Shown: in pieces, positions 1 to 4,988 of the stretch
Position numbering within the stretch: position 1 is the first letter of the stretch
How the letters are laid out: the number at the start of each line of letters is the position of its first letter
From: CAVXYC01 sp046154735
Lineage (GTDB): Bacteria; Chloroflexota; UBA6077; JACCZL01
Assembly: GCA_046154735.1 (NCBI GenBank)
Contig: JBJXFJ010000226.1
Span: 1 to 6,136 of the forward strand
Direction: 5' to 3'
DNA: 6,136 nt
The notes under the pieces: model-generated
The model's input: the letters and a program-made list of their open reading frames with translations, nothing else
Told to the model about the DNA's origin: nothing
The model's database searches: none
Made by a program: the position numbers and the translations under genes

Positions 1-480
1 CTCATAGAGATCGTTGCAATCGGAGCGCTCAGGGCCGCTGGCTTTTCTGTTCGCTCGATCCGTCAGATCGTCACAAACTGCGAGGAGATTTTCCAGCTCC
101 CACACCCCTTGGCTTCGTTGAAGTTCAAAGTCGGTGGTGGTGACGTCTTTGTGCAGGCCGGCAATGAGCTCGTCGAGGTCGGACGACGCAAGCGGATGAT
201 CGCCTGGAACGAATTCTTGAGTCCGTTCCTCAATAACCTGGATTACGAGTTCGACATCGCTCGCCGTTGGTGGCCCCGTGGACACGAGGCCTATGTGGTG
301 GTGGATCCCGAATACGGCTTCGGCCTGCCTGTTATCGTTGGTTCAGGAGTGCGTACCGAGATTGTTCGGGAGCGCTTCACCGCGGGCGACTCTCGCGAGC
401 AGATCGCGGACGACTTCAACCTCAGTGCGTTGGAAGTGGATCACGCTCTTAGGTTTGAGACCGCCACACTCGCAGCATGA
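1..480 (+). CDS. VapB45-like antitoxin (MerR-like HTH + DUF433), 5' partial
   Basis: The frame is open from base 1, so the gene starts left of the window; 159 residues and the stop are visible. The first residues (LIEIVAIGALRAAGFSVRSI) resemble the MerR-type helix seen in long DUF433 antitoxins. A middle part of about 70 residues follows. The DUF433 domain then starts near VVDPEYGFGLPVIVGSGV and runs through the motif ERFTAGDSREQIADDFNLS to HALRFE, close to the C-terminus. In this family the protein binds its own operator and neutralises the partner toxin. The stop codon overlaps the toxin start (ATGA, 477-480), which implies translational coupling. A TTG at 109 would give a shorter protein, but it lies inside the conserved region and is not the real start. 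From family length, roughly 60-80 N-terminal residues are missing. The family call is firm; DNA binding is inferred. Confidence 0.82.
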   Translation, partial: LIEIVAIGALRAAGFSVRSIRQIVTNCEEIFQLPHPLASLKFKVGGGDVFVQAGNELVEVGRRKRMIAWNEFLSPFLNNLDYEFDIARRWWPRGHEAYVVVDPEYGFGLPVIVGSGVRTEIVRERFTAGDSREQIADDFNLSALEVDHALRFETATLAA

Positions 481-851
481 TTTTCCTGGACCGATCGGTC
501 CCGAAGAGTATCGCAAATGCACTCAAATGTGTGCGTGGAGATGTCAGTTGGCTAGAGGATCACTTTCCGCACAATACGGCTGATCCTGTCTGGCTCGCGG
601 CTGCTGGCGCTCAGGGCTGGCTGGTAATCGTCCGGGACAAGAAGACCCGGACGCGGCCTGCTGAGCGTTACGCCATCATCGCAAACAACGTCGGCCTTTT
701 TTGCCTCGCACAGAAGCGAGACCCGACGCGATGGCAGTACCTTCAGCTCATTGTCTCGACCCTGGACGAAATGGAACGACGGTTCGCCGCAACACCCCGC
801 CCTTTTATCTACCGAATTAGTAAAGACGGTCAATTTCGACAGTCCCTATAG
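477..851 (+). CDS. VapC45-like PIN-domain toxin (putative ribonuclease)
   Basis: This 124-residue protein starts at the ATG that overlaps the antitoxin stop. It has the layout of the VapC45 PIN-like family. An acidic residue follows the first strand (MIFLD, D5), then comes an amphipathic helix (PKSIANALK) and an acidic patch (E27, D28). The DPVWLAAAGAQGW segment has D36, and the strand-plus-acid motif VIVRDKK has D54. These acids would coordinate metal in a PIN nuclease. The C-terminal half (about 82-124, starting DPTRWQYLQLIVSTLDEM) matches the helical tail of this family. The expected role is cleavage of RNA when freed from the antitoxin. No clear Shine-Dalgarno sequence is seen, so translation probably depends on the upstream gene. 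Length is normal, with no frameshift or internal stop. RNA target and activity are inferred only from the family. Confidence 0.82.
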   Translation: MIFLDRSVPKSIANALKCVRGDVSWLEDHFPHNTADPVWLAAAGAQGWLVIVRDKKTRTRPAERYAIIANNVGLFCLAQKRDPTRWQYLQLIVSTLDEMERRFAATPRPFIYRISKDGQFRQSL

Positions 852-882
852 AGTGATCGATTGACTCAGGCAGGATCCGCGC

Positions 883-960
883 ATGTCTGGCAACTTTGTC
901 ATGGTCGGGCAGACCAAAGCCGCGTCTTTTCAAAGTCGAGTTGTCGGCGGAACGGCGTAG
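883..960 (+). CDS. 25-codon ORF, possibly the truncated start of a gene
   Basis: An ATG at 883 is preceded by AGGA (872-875) at a spacing of 7 nt, one of the better ribosome binding sites in the window. The frame reads MSGNFVMVGQTKAASFQSRV and then VGGTA before a TAG at 958-960. The stop lies inside the left arm of the inverted repeat beginning at 956. The ORF could therefore be the head of a gene interrupted when the repeat arrived, or a chance short ORF. No family is recognised. Confidence that it is expressed is low. Confidence 0.25.
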   Translation: MSGNFVMVGQTKAASFQSRVVGGTA

Positions 961-1043
961 CACGGCGCCCTGTGCCTGGAGCTCCCAAACCCGTGATCGC
1001 GCTCAGCGGCTGCCGCGTCCCAGGCACAGGGCGCCGTGCTACG
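956..1043. repeat. Perfect inverted repeat, 24-bp arms with 40-nt loop (element 1)
   Basis: The arm at 956-979 begins cgtagcacggcgccctgtg. It is exactly complementary to 1020-1043, with no mismatch over 24 bp; the loop is 980-1019. As RNA or single-stranded DNA it would form a very stable hairpin. The loop centre (991-1010) begins ccgtgatc and ends cagcggc; it can itself form a short inner hairpin. A related loop centre occurs in the larger repeat at 4809-4945. There is no run of T after either arm, so it is not a classical intrinsic terminator. It is probably a dispersed intergenic hairpin or MITE-like element. No transposase or target-site duplication is evident. Confidence 0.9.
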
Positions 1044-1193
1044 TCGGGGACTGTTTCGAGTACGACAACGTAAAGACCCTGAGACCAAAGTCCCGAGCGA
1101 GACTGTCGAGCAAATCGTTCGACGTGCTTCGGAGAAGGCGGATCGTGAAATGGCTCATATCATTACCAGGGCTTGCGATGATTTTGATGATCT

Positions 1194-1557
1194 TACCTCG
1201 TGGAGCAGACCATGTTTTGCCCCGCGGAGCAGCGACGCCGCGGGCTGGTTAGTGTGGCGCTCGTGTTCGATGCGTTCCGCGACCACTACAGAACTGATTG
1301 GATCGCTTACGAGCTCCGTAATCTCAGTGCGTCTGAGTACTCGGGACCCATAGAAGATTGCGGAGCTGATGGAAGCGATTCGTCATCATGTGGGCGAGGC
1401 TGAATGGGAAATGTTTCCGCTGGTAAGGGCCCAGATGGGTGATGTGCTCGAGGCCTTGACTTGGGCTCGAGCCGCGGCAACGCCAACAGGTCTTGCTGGC
1501 ACAGGCGACCTGAGATCAGGGATGGGTTGTAAGCACCACTTTCCCTCCGATTGCTGA
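1194..1557 (+). pseudogene. Hemerythrin-like (HHE cation-binding) protein remnant, frameshifted
   Basis: Two + frames together resemble the C-terminal half of an HHE domain. From about 1194 one frame reads YLVEQTMFCPAEQ, like the 'H..vEe.ifyPa' motif. It continues as VFDAFRDHYRTDWIAYELRN, like the next His-containing helix, and on to SGPIED at about 1358. The match then moves to the +1 frame at about 1354 with KIAELMEAIRHHVGEAEWEM followed by FP, the typical 'hHv.EEE.emFP' signature. That frame has a stop at 1351-1353, so one indel around 1341-1360 separates the parts. The upstream frame has a stop at 1188-1190, and no good start codon or N-terminal helix is seen. HHE proteins bind a diiron centre used in oxygen, NO or redox sensing. 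This copy looks inactive. Its tail, after about 1485, has no family match and overlaps the convergent gene on the other strand. Confidence 0.6.
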
Positions 1558-2127
1558 CCAGAGAGCGAGACCCACTGACTGGGCGCTCCATGGAGCGCCC
1601 AGCTCCGTAGCCTTTTGAATGAGCGCGTCCGCGTACTTGAAATAATAGCCAACGGTGAAGGCGGGTTTCCCGGCGGCCGGGATTGCGGCGCCCACAAGAT
1701 CATCCAGAAATGGAAACTCAAGCGGTCTTGCTATGGCGAGGACCGCGGAGGCTGTGGCCGGCCCAACGCCGCCTAGCTCGCAGAAGGCGCTCAGCGCGCG
1801 CCGGGGTGCGAGTCCGGTGGCGAAGGCGGTACGCGCGCACGAATCCACCAGCTCTGGAGCGTTGGCCCGGACCAGGGCGAGATTTCGTGCTCGCCACTCT
1901 CCTCGTTTCATCTTCCAGCGGACAATGAGACTGAGCTCCTCAAGATCAATGGTTGGAGGAGTCCGTTCCTGCACACGCGTGGGCAGCTCCTCTCGATACC
2001 AGCGGTCGAGCTCAGCCAGGTCCGTGCTTCCCTGAGCGGCGATTACCGTGGGGTAGGTGTCGTATGCGTGCTGCCAGGCAGTGCGATCCGCGTGTTCAAA
2101 GAGCCGGACACCGTCTGCAATACTCAT
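1516..2127 (-). CDS. Conserved helix-hairpin-helix protein of unknown function
   Basis: This 203-residue protein has its ATG overlapping the stop of the CoA-transferase B gene (ATGA, 2124-2127). The sequence resembles an uncharacterised family recognised by an N-terminal 'YDxYPxVI' motif (23-29), then 'LDxWYRxELPxRV' (40-52) and 'RWKMKRGEWR' (70-79). A helix-hairpin-helix follows (ELGGVGPATASAVLA, about 117-131; GVG at 120-122). D142 and D143 lie about 20 residues after the GVG loop, near the place of the catalytic Asp in HhH-GPD DNA glycosylases. The rest of a glycosylase and any iron-sulphur cluster motif are absent, so enzymatic activity is not claimed. HhH motifs usually contact the DNA backbone without sequence preference. 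The C-terminus (YYFKYADALIQKATELG, then W180 and LALW) fits the family, so the gene looks intact. No Shine-Dalgarno sequence is seen; it is probably translated by coupling. Confidence 0.75.
   Translation of the reverse strand: MSIADGVRLFEHADRTAWQHAYDTYPTVIAAQGSTDLAELDRWYREELPTRVQERTPPTIDLEELSLIVRWKMKRGEWRARNLALVRANAPELVDSCARTAFATGLAPRRALSAFCELGGVGPATASAVLAIARPLEFPFLDDLVGAAIPAAGKPAFTVGYYFKYADALIQKATELGAPWSAQSVGLALWSAIGGKVVLTTHP
1579..1602. repeat. Perfect 24-bp palindrome inside the HhH gene
   Basis: The sequence around ccatgg at 1588-1593 is an uninterrupted palindrome of 12+12 bp. It begins ctgggcgctcc and ends ggagcgcccag. On the minus strand it encodes residues around GAPWSA, close to the 3' end of the HhH gene. 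The encoded Trp matches a conserved family position, so the palindrome lies in genuine coding sequence. With no spacer it would form a cruciform or a tight hairpin, or a symmetric protein site. Its role is unknown. Confidence 0.9.
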
Positions 2128-2807
2128 CTGACTGGAATGAGACTGGCGGGATCAATAACCCGAAGCTCTGCTGCCACGGTCAGGTGGGGCTCCGTGCACG
2201 CTTGAACCGAATCCGGCGTCCAGCCTTCCACGACCTCTTCAAGGATCAGTCCGGCGTCTGTAATGCTGATGACAGCAATGTCCGTGAAGATCTTCTTCAC
2301 GACATTGAGTGCTGTCAGTGGATACGTGCACTCGTGAACGACTTTTGGCGCTCCCTCGCGAGTGGTGTGGGTCATGACGACGAAGAGTCGCTTTGCGCCG
2401 ATGGCGACATCCATCGCCCCGCCAATGCTGCCCATTGGTTCTTCCGGCACACGCCAGTTGGCAAGGTCGCCGTGCTCTGAGACTTGCATGCCTCCAAGAA
2501 TTGCCGCGTCCAGATGCTTGCCTCGGATGATCGCGAATGAGTCCGCGTGATGAACGATGGAGGCGCCCGTTACGAGCGTCACATGCTCCTTGCTAGCATT
2601 GATGAGCTGTGGATCGCGCTGCTCGGGTTGCGTGGCGAGAGGCCCCATGCCCACCAGCCCGTTCTCGCTCTGAAGAATGACTTCCCGGCCCGGAGTGACG
2701 TAGCTCGACGTGAGTGTGGGAATGCCGATTCCCAGATTGACGAACCAACCATCTTCCAGCTCGGCCGCCACGCGCGCGGCCATTTGCTCCCGCTTCAATC
2801 GCATCAT
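2124..2807 (-). CDS. pcaJ: 3-oxoadipate/3-oxoacid CoA-transferase, subunit B
   Basis: This 227-residue family I CoA-transferase beta subunit is of normal length. NLGIGIP (24-30) is the entry motif. The catalytic glutamate is E48 in SENGLVGMGP (47-56); it forms the glutamyl-CoA thioester intermediate. Further family blocks are HHADSF (86-91), GDLANW (113-118), GGAMD (129-133) and the ECTYPLT segment (159-165). With subunit A it moves CoA from succinyl-CoA to a 3-oxo acid in the cytoplasm. The sequence reads closest to PcaJ of the beta-ketoadipate pathway, but acetoacetate cannot be excluded as substrate. The ATG at 2807 overlaps the stop of the upstream gene (2804-2807), and GGGAG lies about 10 nt upstream. 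A second ATG follows at once, so the start could be one codon later. The stop overlaps the start of the HhH gene. Confidence 0.88.
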   Translation of the reverse strand: MMRLKREQMAARVAAELEDGWFVNLGIGIPTLTSSYVTPGREVILQSENGLVGMGPLATQPEQRDPQLINASKEHVTLVTGASIVHHADSFAIIRGKHLDAAILGGMQVSEHGDLANWRVPEEPMGSIGGAMDVAIGAKRLFVVMTHTTREGAPKVVHECTYPLTALNVVKKIFTDIAVISITDAGLILEEVVEGWTPDSVQACTEPHLTVAAELRVIDPASLIPVR

Positions 2808-3484
2808 GGTCGGGGATCTCCCGGTCGTCGCTGGACTACGCGGTGCACGAATACTCCCGAAGTTACGATGACCTCTGGATCAAGGTCTCCAAGCTCCACA
2901 ACCTCATCGACCTCCGCGATGGTGACGGTTGCGGCCATGGCCATGACCGGATTGAAATTACGCATGGCCATGCGGTAAGTCAGATTTCCCCATCGGTCAG
3001 CCTTGTGGGCGCGGATAATAGCGAAGTCGGCATGGAGCGGTTCCTCAAGCAGGTATTCCCGGCCATTCATTTCCAGCACCTGCTTTCCTCTGGCCACCTC
3101 AGTACCCACGCCGGTTGGAGTGAGAAATCCGCCCAATCCGGCGCCCGCGCAGCGCATCCGCTCGGACATCGTCCCCTGCGGCACCAACTCCAGTTCAACC
3201 GCGCCTGATTTATGGAGCTCCCTGAAGACGTATCCATCCGGATAATGCGGGAAGGAGCAGATGACTTTCTGGACGGCCCCGGCTAGAAGTAGCTCTGCAA
3301 CTCCCTCGTCGCGATTGCCGGCGTTGTTATTGACCACGGTCAGACATTTCCGACCTGTCCTGGCGAGTGCGCCAATGAGCTGATAGGGTACACCCACCTC
3401 CCCAAATCCGCCGATAAGCACGGTGGCGCCGTCAAAGACGTCGCTCAGGGCCTCTTCTGGTGATGCGATGATCTTATTGAGCAT
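2804..3484 (-). CDS. pcaI: 3-oxoadipate/3-oxoacid CoA-transferase, subunit A
   Basis: This 226-residue family I CoA-transferase alpha subunit is of normal length. The glycine-rich GGFGEVGVP (25-33) and VNNNAG (51-56) are the family signatures. The blocks VICSFP (74-79), LVPQGTMSERMR (100-111), FLTPTGVGTEVA (120-131), HKADRWGNLTYR (160-171) and RNFNPVMAMAA (175-185) follow PcaI more closely than acetoacetate-type ScoA. That comparison is from memory and the true substrate is not proven. It acts as a heterodimer or heterotetramer with the B subunit encoded just downstream, and heads the three-gene minus-strand operon. The ATG at 3484 has a weak GAG-type ribosome binding site just upstream. No ring-cleavage or thiolase genes of the beta-ketoadipate pathway are in the window, so the pathway context is missing. 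Confidence 0.88.
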   Translation of the reverse strand: MLNKIIASPEEALSDVFDGATVLIGGFGEVGVPYQLIGALARTGRKCLTVVNNNAGNRDEGVAELLLAGAVQKVICSFPHYPDGYVFRELHKSGAVELELVPQGTMSERMRCAGAGLGGFLTPTGVGTEVARGKQVLEMNGREYLLEEPLHADFAIIRAHKADRWGNLTYRMAMRNFNPVMAMAATVTIAEVDEVVELGDLDPEVIVTSGVFVHRVVQRRPGDPRP

Positions 3485-3496
3485 CTGATCTCAATT

Positions 3497-3505
3497 CATA
3501 TAGTC
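3497..3505 (-). promoter_or_regulatory. Possible -10 region for the CoA-transferase operon
   Basis: On the minus strand, GACTATATG lies just upstream of the pcaI start and gives overlapping -10-like hexamers (GACTAT, TATATG). Only a weak -35 (TTCAGC, 3522-3527) can be paired with it. Transcription would begin a few bases before the ATG, leaving a very short leader. This is the most AT-rich spot in the region, but the call is weak. Confidence 0.25.
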
Positions 3506-3589
3506 GATTGCTGGACGGACGGCTGAATCCGCACTCCGCCGCGGGCATTTGTTCCGCGCAGATCGTTCTTCGAGACGCGGTCGGTCCCG

Positions 3590-3598
3590 TGCTAGCTT
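3590..3598 (+). promoter_or_regulatory. Extended -10 promoter element, TGC-TAGCTT
   Basis: TG at 3590-3591 and the hexamer TAGCTT at 3593-3598 form an extended -10 of the TAnnnT type. No convincing -35 is seen. The expected start point (about 3604-3606) is only about 5 nt before the GTG at 3611, so any transcript would be nearly leaderless. It resembles the TGC-TACGAT element in front of the lipoprotein gene. Confidence 0.35.
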
Positions 3599-3610
3599 AG
3601 GGCCGGCGCC

Positions 3611-3816
3611 GTGATCGTGGCAATCTTCTGTTTGTGGTGGGGTGCGCGTCAGAGCGTCCCGACTCCCAGTGGGGCCGAGAAACTCTGCTGTGCATCCTTG
3701 CGCTGGGTGTGATCGGACTCATGGCGCGCTCACGTTTAGGGAGTGGTCGTGGTTTAAGAATTTCTGGTCGGTCCGTGTCTCTGGTGGTTCTGGACTCTGC
3801 TGAGTCGCCGATGTGA
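3611..3816 (+). pseudogene. Possible small two-TM membrane protein, split by a frameshift
   Basis: From a GTG at 3611 one frame reads VIVAIFCLWWGARQSVP, a plausible first membrane segment, and then stops at 3710-3712. The overlapping +2 frame reads DSQWGRETLLCILALGVIGL and MARSR, a second hydrophobic segment with a positive flank, and ends at 3814-3816. Joining the frames near 3655-3662 would give a protein of about 68 residues with two membrane helices and a short polar loop. It could be a genuine gene broken by a single-base indel or sequencing error, or it may be chance. No family is recognised. No real Shine-Dalgarno sequence is present; the nearby extended -10 would suit a near-leaderless message. 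Confidence 0.3.
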
Positions 3817-3847
3817 CCGAGGCCGGATTTCATCTACTCCGGCTGTC

Positions 3848-3856
3848 TGCTACGAT
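3848..3856 (+). promoter_or_regulatory. Extended -10 promoter (TGC-TACGAT) of the lipoprotein gene
   Basis: TG at 3848-3849 is followed by TACGAT at 3851-3856, 41 nt before the lipoprotein ATG. A weak -35 (tttcat type) lies about 17 nt upstream. Transcription would begin near 3863, giving a leader of about 35 nt that contains the strong ribosome binding site. This is the best promoter candidate in the window. Confidence 0.5.
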
Positions 3857-3885
3857 AGAGCGTCAGCATTGGCTCTGGGCAGAGT

Positions 3886-3890
3886 GGAGG
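3886..3890 (+). promoter_or_regulatory. Ribosome binding site GGAGG of the lipoprotein gene
   Basis: GGAGG ends 7 nt before the ATG at 3898, an optimal spacing. It fixes the start of the lipoprotein gene. It is the strongest Shine-Dalgarno sequence seen here and contrasts with the coupled or near-leaderless starts of most other genes. Confidence 0.8.
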
Positions 3891-3897
3891 ATCCTCG

Positions 3898-4791
3898 ATG
3901 CGGCGAATCGTCCTGGCAGGCATCTGCGGGCTCCTCGTGAGCGCGTGCGGGGGATCCGCGCCCACGCCTACGCCCACGGTGCTGCCGCCCACCTTGCCGC
4001 CGCTCCCAACCGCGACATTCGGACCTTCACCAACGACGAGCTCGAGCATTCTCATACCCGTGCTCACGCCGACGACCGGGCTCGTGGGCGCACCAGCAGT
4101 ATCGGGTGATCGTCTCGTGGTGATTAACACGGAAGGGGATGGTGCCAACCTGCGCACTGATCCGGCACGGTCCGCCCAGTCCATTGTGATCATTCCCGAG
4201 GGCGACATAGTGGATATCGTCGGCGCGGACCGTACGGCTGACGGCATCACCTGGCGAAACGTGCGTGATCGTCTAGGAAACACTGGCTGGATGAGCAGCG
4301 GATTTCTGGGGCCACCTGGGAGTGCGAGCACGATTCCCACGCGACCGTCCGTGACTCGTGCTGCCCAGACCACGGTACCTGCAAAGCCTGCCGGCACGGC
4401 AACACGCCCGACGGCGACACGCGCACCGTCCACGGCCACACGTGCGGCGGATGCGCCACCAACCGCTGCGCCCAAGGTGCAGCCGCCGGCTGCACCGTCA
4501 GGCCTGGCAGTGCAAGCCAATGTCTCCCGCCCCACGATCTCTACCGGCAGTCAGGGGCTCCACGTACGGGTGACAAATGGCGGCCAGCCCGTGTCCGGTG
4601 CCCGTGTTGTGGCCGTGGTTCAAGACCAGGGGCAGAATAGGACGCTGGATCTGGGATCCACCGATAGTTCTGGTGTGGCCACCCGCTCATTTGACGTGGG
4701 CACGCCGCGCGGAACTGTAACCATCAATATCACGGTAACCACCCCGGACGGTCGTAGCGTCAGCGCCTCTACCTCGTACTCGGCCGGCTAG
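3898..4791 (+). CDS. Secreted lipoprotein with SH3b domain and C-terminal Ig-like domain
   Basis: This 297-residue protein opens with a lipoprotein signal peptide: MRR, a hydrophobic stretch, and the lipobox LVSAC with lipidated Cys17. A Pro/Thr-rich linker follows (about 21-60, APTPTPTVLPP). Next is a bacterial SH3 domain (about 72-137) with the hallmark GANLRTDP (82-89) and the closing GWMSSGFL (130-137). A second Pro/Ala/Thr/Arg linker with three TATR repeats spans about 138-200. The C-terminal beta-rich domain (about 201-297) contains NGGQPVSGARV and TDSSGVATRSF, typical of Ig-like or invasin-type folds that handle 'substituted/added' loops. The protein should sit on the outer face of the membrane; SH3b domains often bind peptidoglycan or other envelope polymers. 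The exact ligand is unknown. It has its own promoter and ribosome binding site. It is convergent with the glycoside hydrolase gene. Confidence 0.85.
   Translation: MRRIVLAGICGLLVSACGGSAPTPTPTVLPPTLPPLPTATFGPSPTTSSSILIPVLTPTTGLVGAPAVSGDRLVVINTEGDGANLRTDPARSAQSIVIIPEGDIVDIVGADRTADGITWRNVRDRLGNTGWMSSGFLGPPGSASTIPTRPSVTRAAQTTVPAKPAGTATRPTATRAPSTATRAADAPPTAAPKVQPPAAPSGLAVQANVSRPTISTGSQGLHVRVTNGGQPVSGARVVAVVQDQGQNRTLDLGSTDSSGVATRSFDVGTPRGTVTINITVTTPDGRSVSASTSYSAG
4396..4443 (+). repeat. Three imperfect 12-nt repeats encoding TATR
   Basis: acggcaacacgc (4396-4407), acggcgacacgc (4411-4422) and acggccacacgt (4432-4443) each encode Thr-Ala-Thr-Arg, at residues 167-170, 172-175 and 179-182 of the lipoprotein. 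Differences are at third codon positions only. They form part of the low-complexity linker between the SH3b and Ig-like domains and may have grown by slippage. Confidence 0.75.
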
Positions 4792-4808
4792 AGCAAGCGA
4801 CCTCACCG

Positions 4809-4945
4809 CCGAATGCGCGGCAGCGCTGTGGAGTGCGCGTGGCCGTGACACCGCTGTGGCTTCCGCGATCAGTGCTGATGCGGCCTCGGAACTGAAAGCG
4901 GTGTCCACGGCCACGCGCACTCCACAGCGCTGCCGCGCAGTTCGG
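4809..4945. repeat. Long near-perfect inverted repeat, about 47-nt arms with 41-nt loop (element 2)
   Basis: Arm 4809-4855 is complementary to 4897-4945 throughout, apart from two single-base bulges in the right arm (one C near 4905-4906 and G4940). The central 34 bp of the stem, next to the outer bulge, pair without mismatch. The loop (4856-4896) contains an inner hairpin: ccgc, then atcag-tg-ctgat, then gcgg (4863-4883). The element begins 17 nt after the lipoprotein stop and ends 43 nt before the end of the convergent hydrolase gene, so it fills the gap between two gene tails. Without T-tracts it is not a classical terminator, but such a fold could protect 3' ends or stop transcripts from both sides. 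Its loop centre resembles that of element 1 while the arms do not. Confidence 0.92.
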
Positions 4946-4988
4946 GAGGATCTGCCTCAACCGTGAAGGATTCGCACGCCTGATCTGC

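Larger units (their letters stand above)
852..1193. other. Gene-poor, apparently decayed region after the toxin gene
   Basis: No intact gene is recognisable between the toxin stop and the hemerythrin-like remnant. The stretch holds a 25-codon ORF with a plausible ribosome binding site and a perfect inverted repeat (956-1043). From about 1044 to 1210 one + frame stays open and reads, for example, PSETVEQIVRRASEKADREM. That segment is coding-like but I cannot place it in a family. No T-rich terminator is seen after the toxin gene. Confidence 0.5.

Noticed and set aside
552..833. Minus-strand ORF of 93 codons under the toxin gene
   Set aside because: It is antisense to a toxin with clear family motifs and its translation has no recognisable features.
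1036..1210. Nucleotidyltransferase (MNT-like) fragment
   Set aside because: ETVEQIVRRASEKADREM loosely recalls the N-terminal helix of such proteins, but the GSRARG and DxD motifs are missing.
1221..1244. 7-bp inverted repeat cccgcgg/ccgcggg inside the HHE remnant
   Set aside because: It is short, lies in former coding sequence and shares nothing with the loop core of the two large hairpins.
1446..1472. 7-bp inverted repeat gctcgag/ctcgagc as terminator of the HhH operon
   Set aside because: The stem is short, the spacer is 13 nt and there is no T-tract; expected by chance in GC-rich DNA.
1953..2480. Plus-strand ORF of 175 codons across the HhH and pcaJ genes
   Set aside because: It crosses two genes whose minus-strand translations match known families; its own composition is not protein-like.
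3834..4535. Minus-strand ORF of 233 codons opposite the lipoprotein gene
   Set aside because: Its length follows from the GC-rich, Pro/Thr-rich linkers on the other strand; the + frame has lipobox, SH3b motifs, promoter and ribosome binding site.
4809..4945. Classical bidirectional intrinsic terminator
   Set aside because: The stem is far too long and neither side is followed by a T-tract; a role in ending transcripts remains possible but by another route.
956..4945. CRISPR array or insertion sequence formed by the two hairpins
   Set aside because: There are only two distant elements with different arms, no regularly spaced direct repeats, no cas gene and no transposase.
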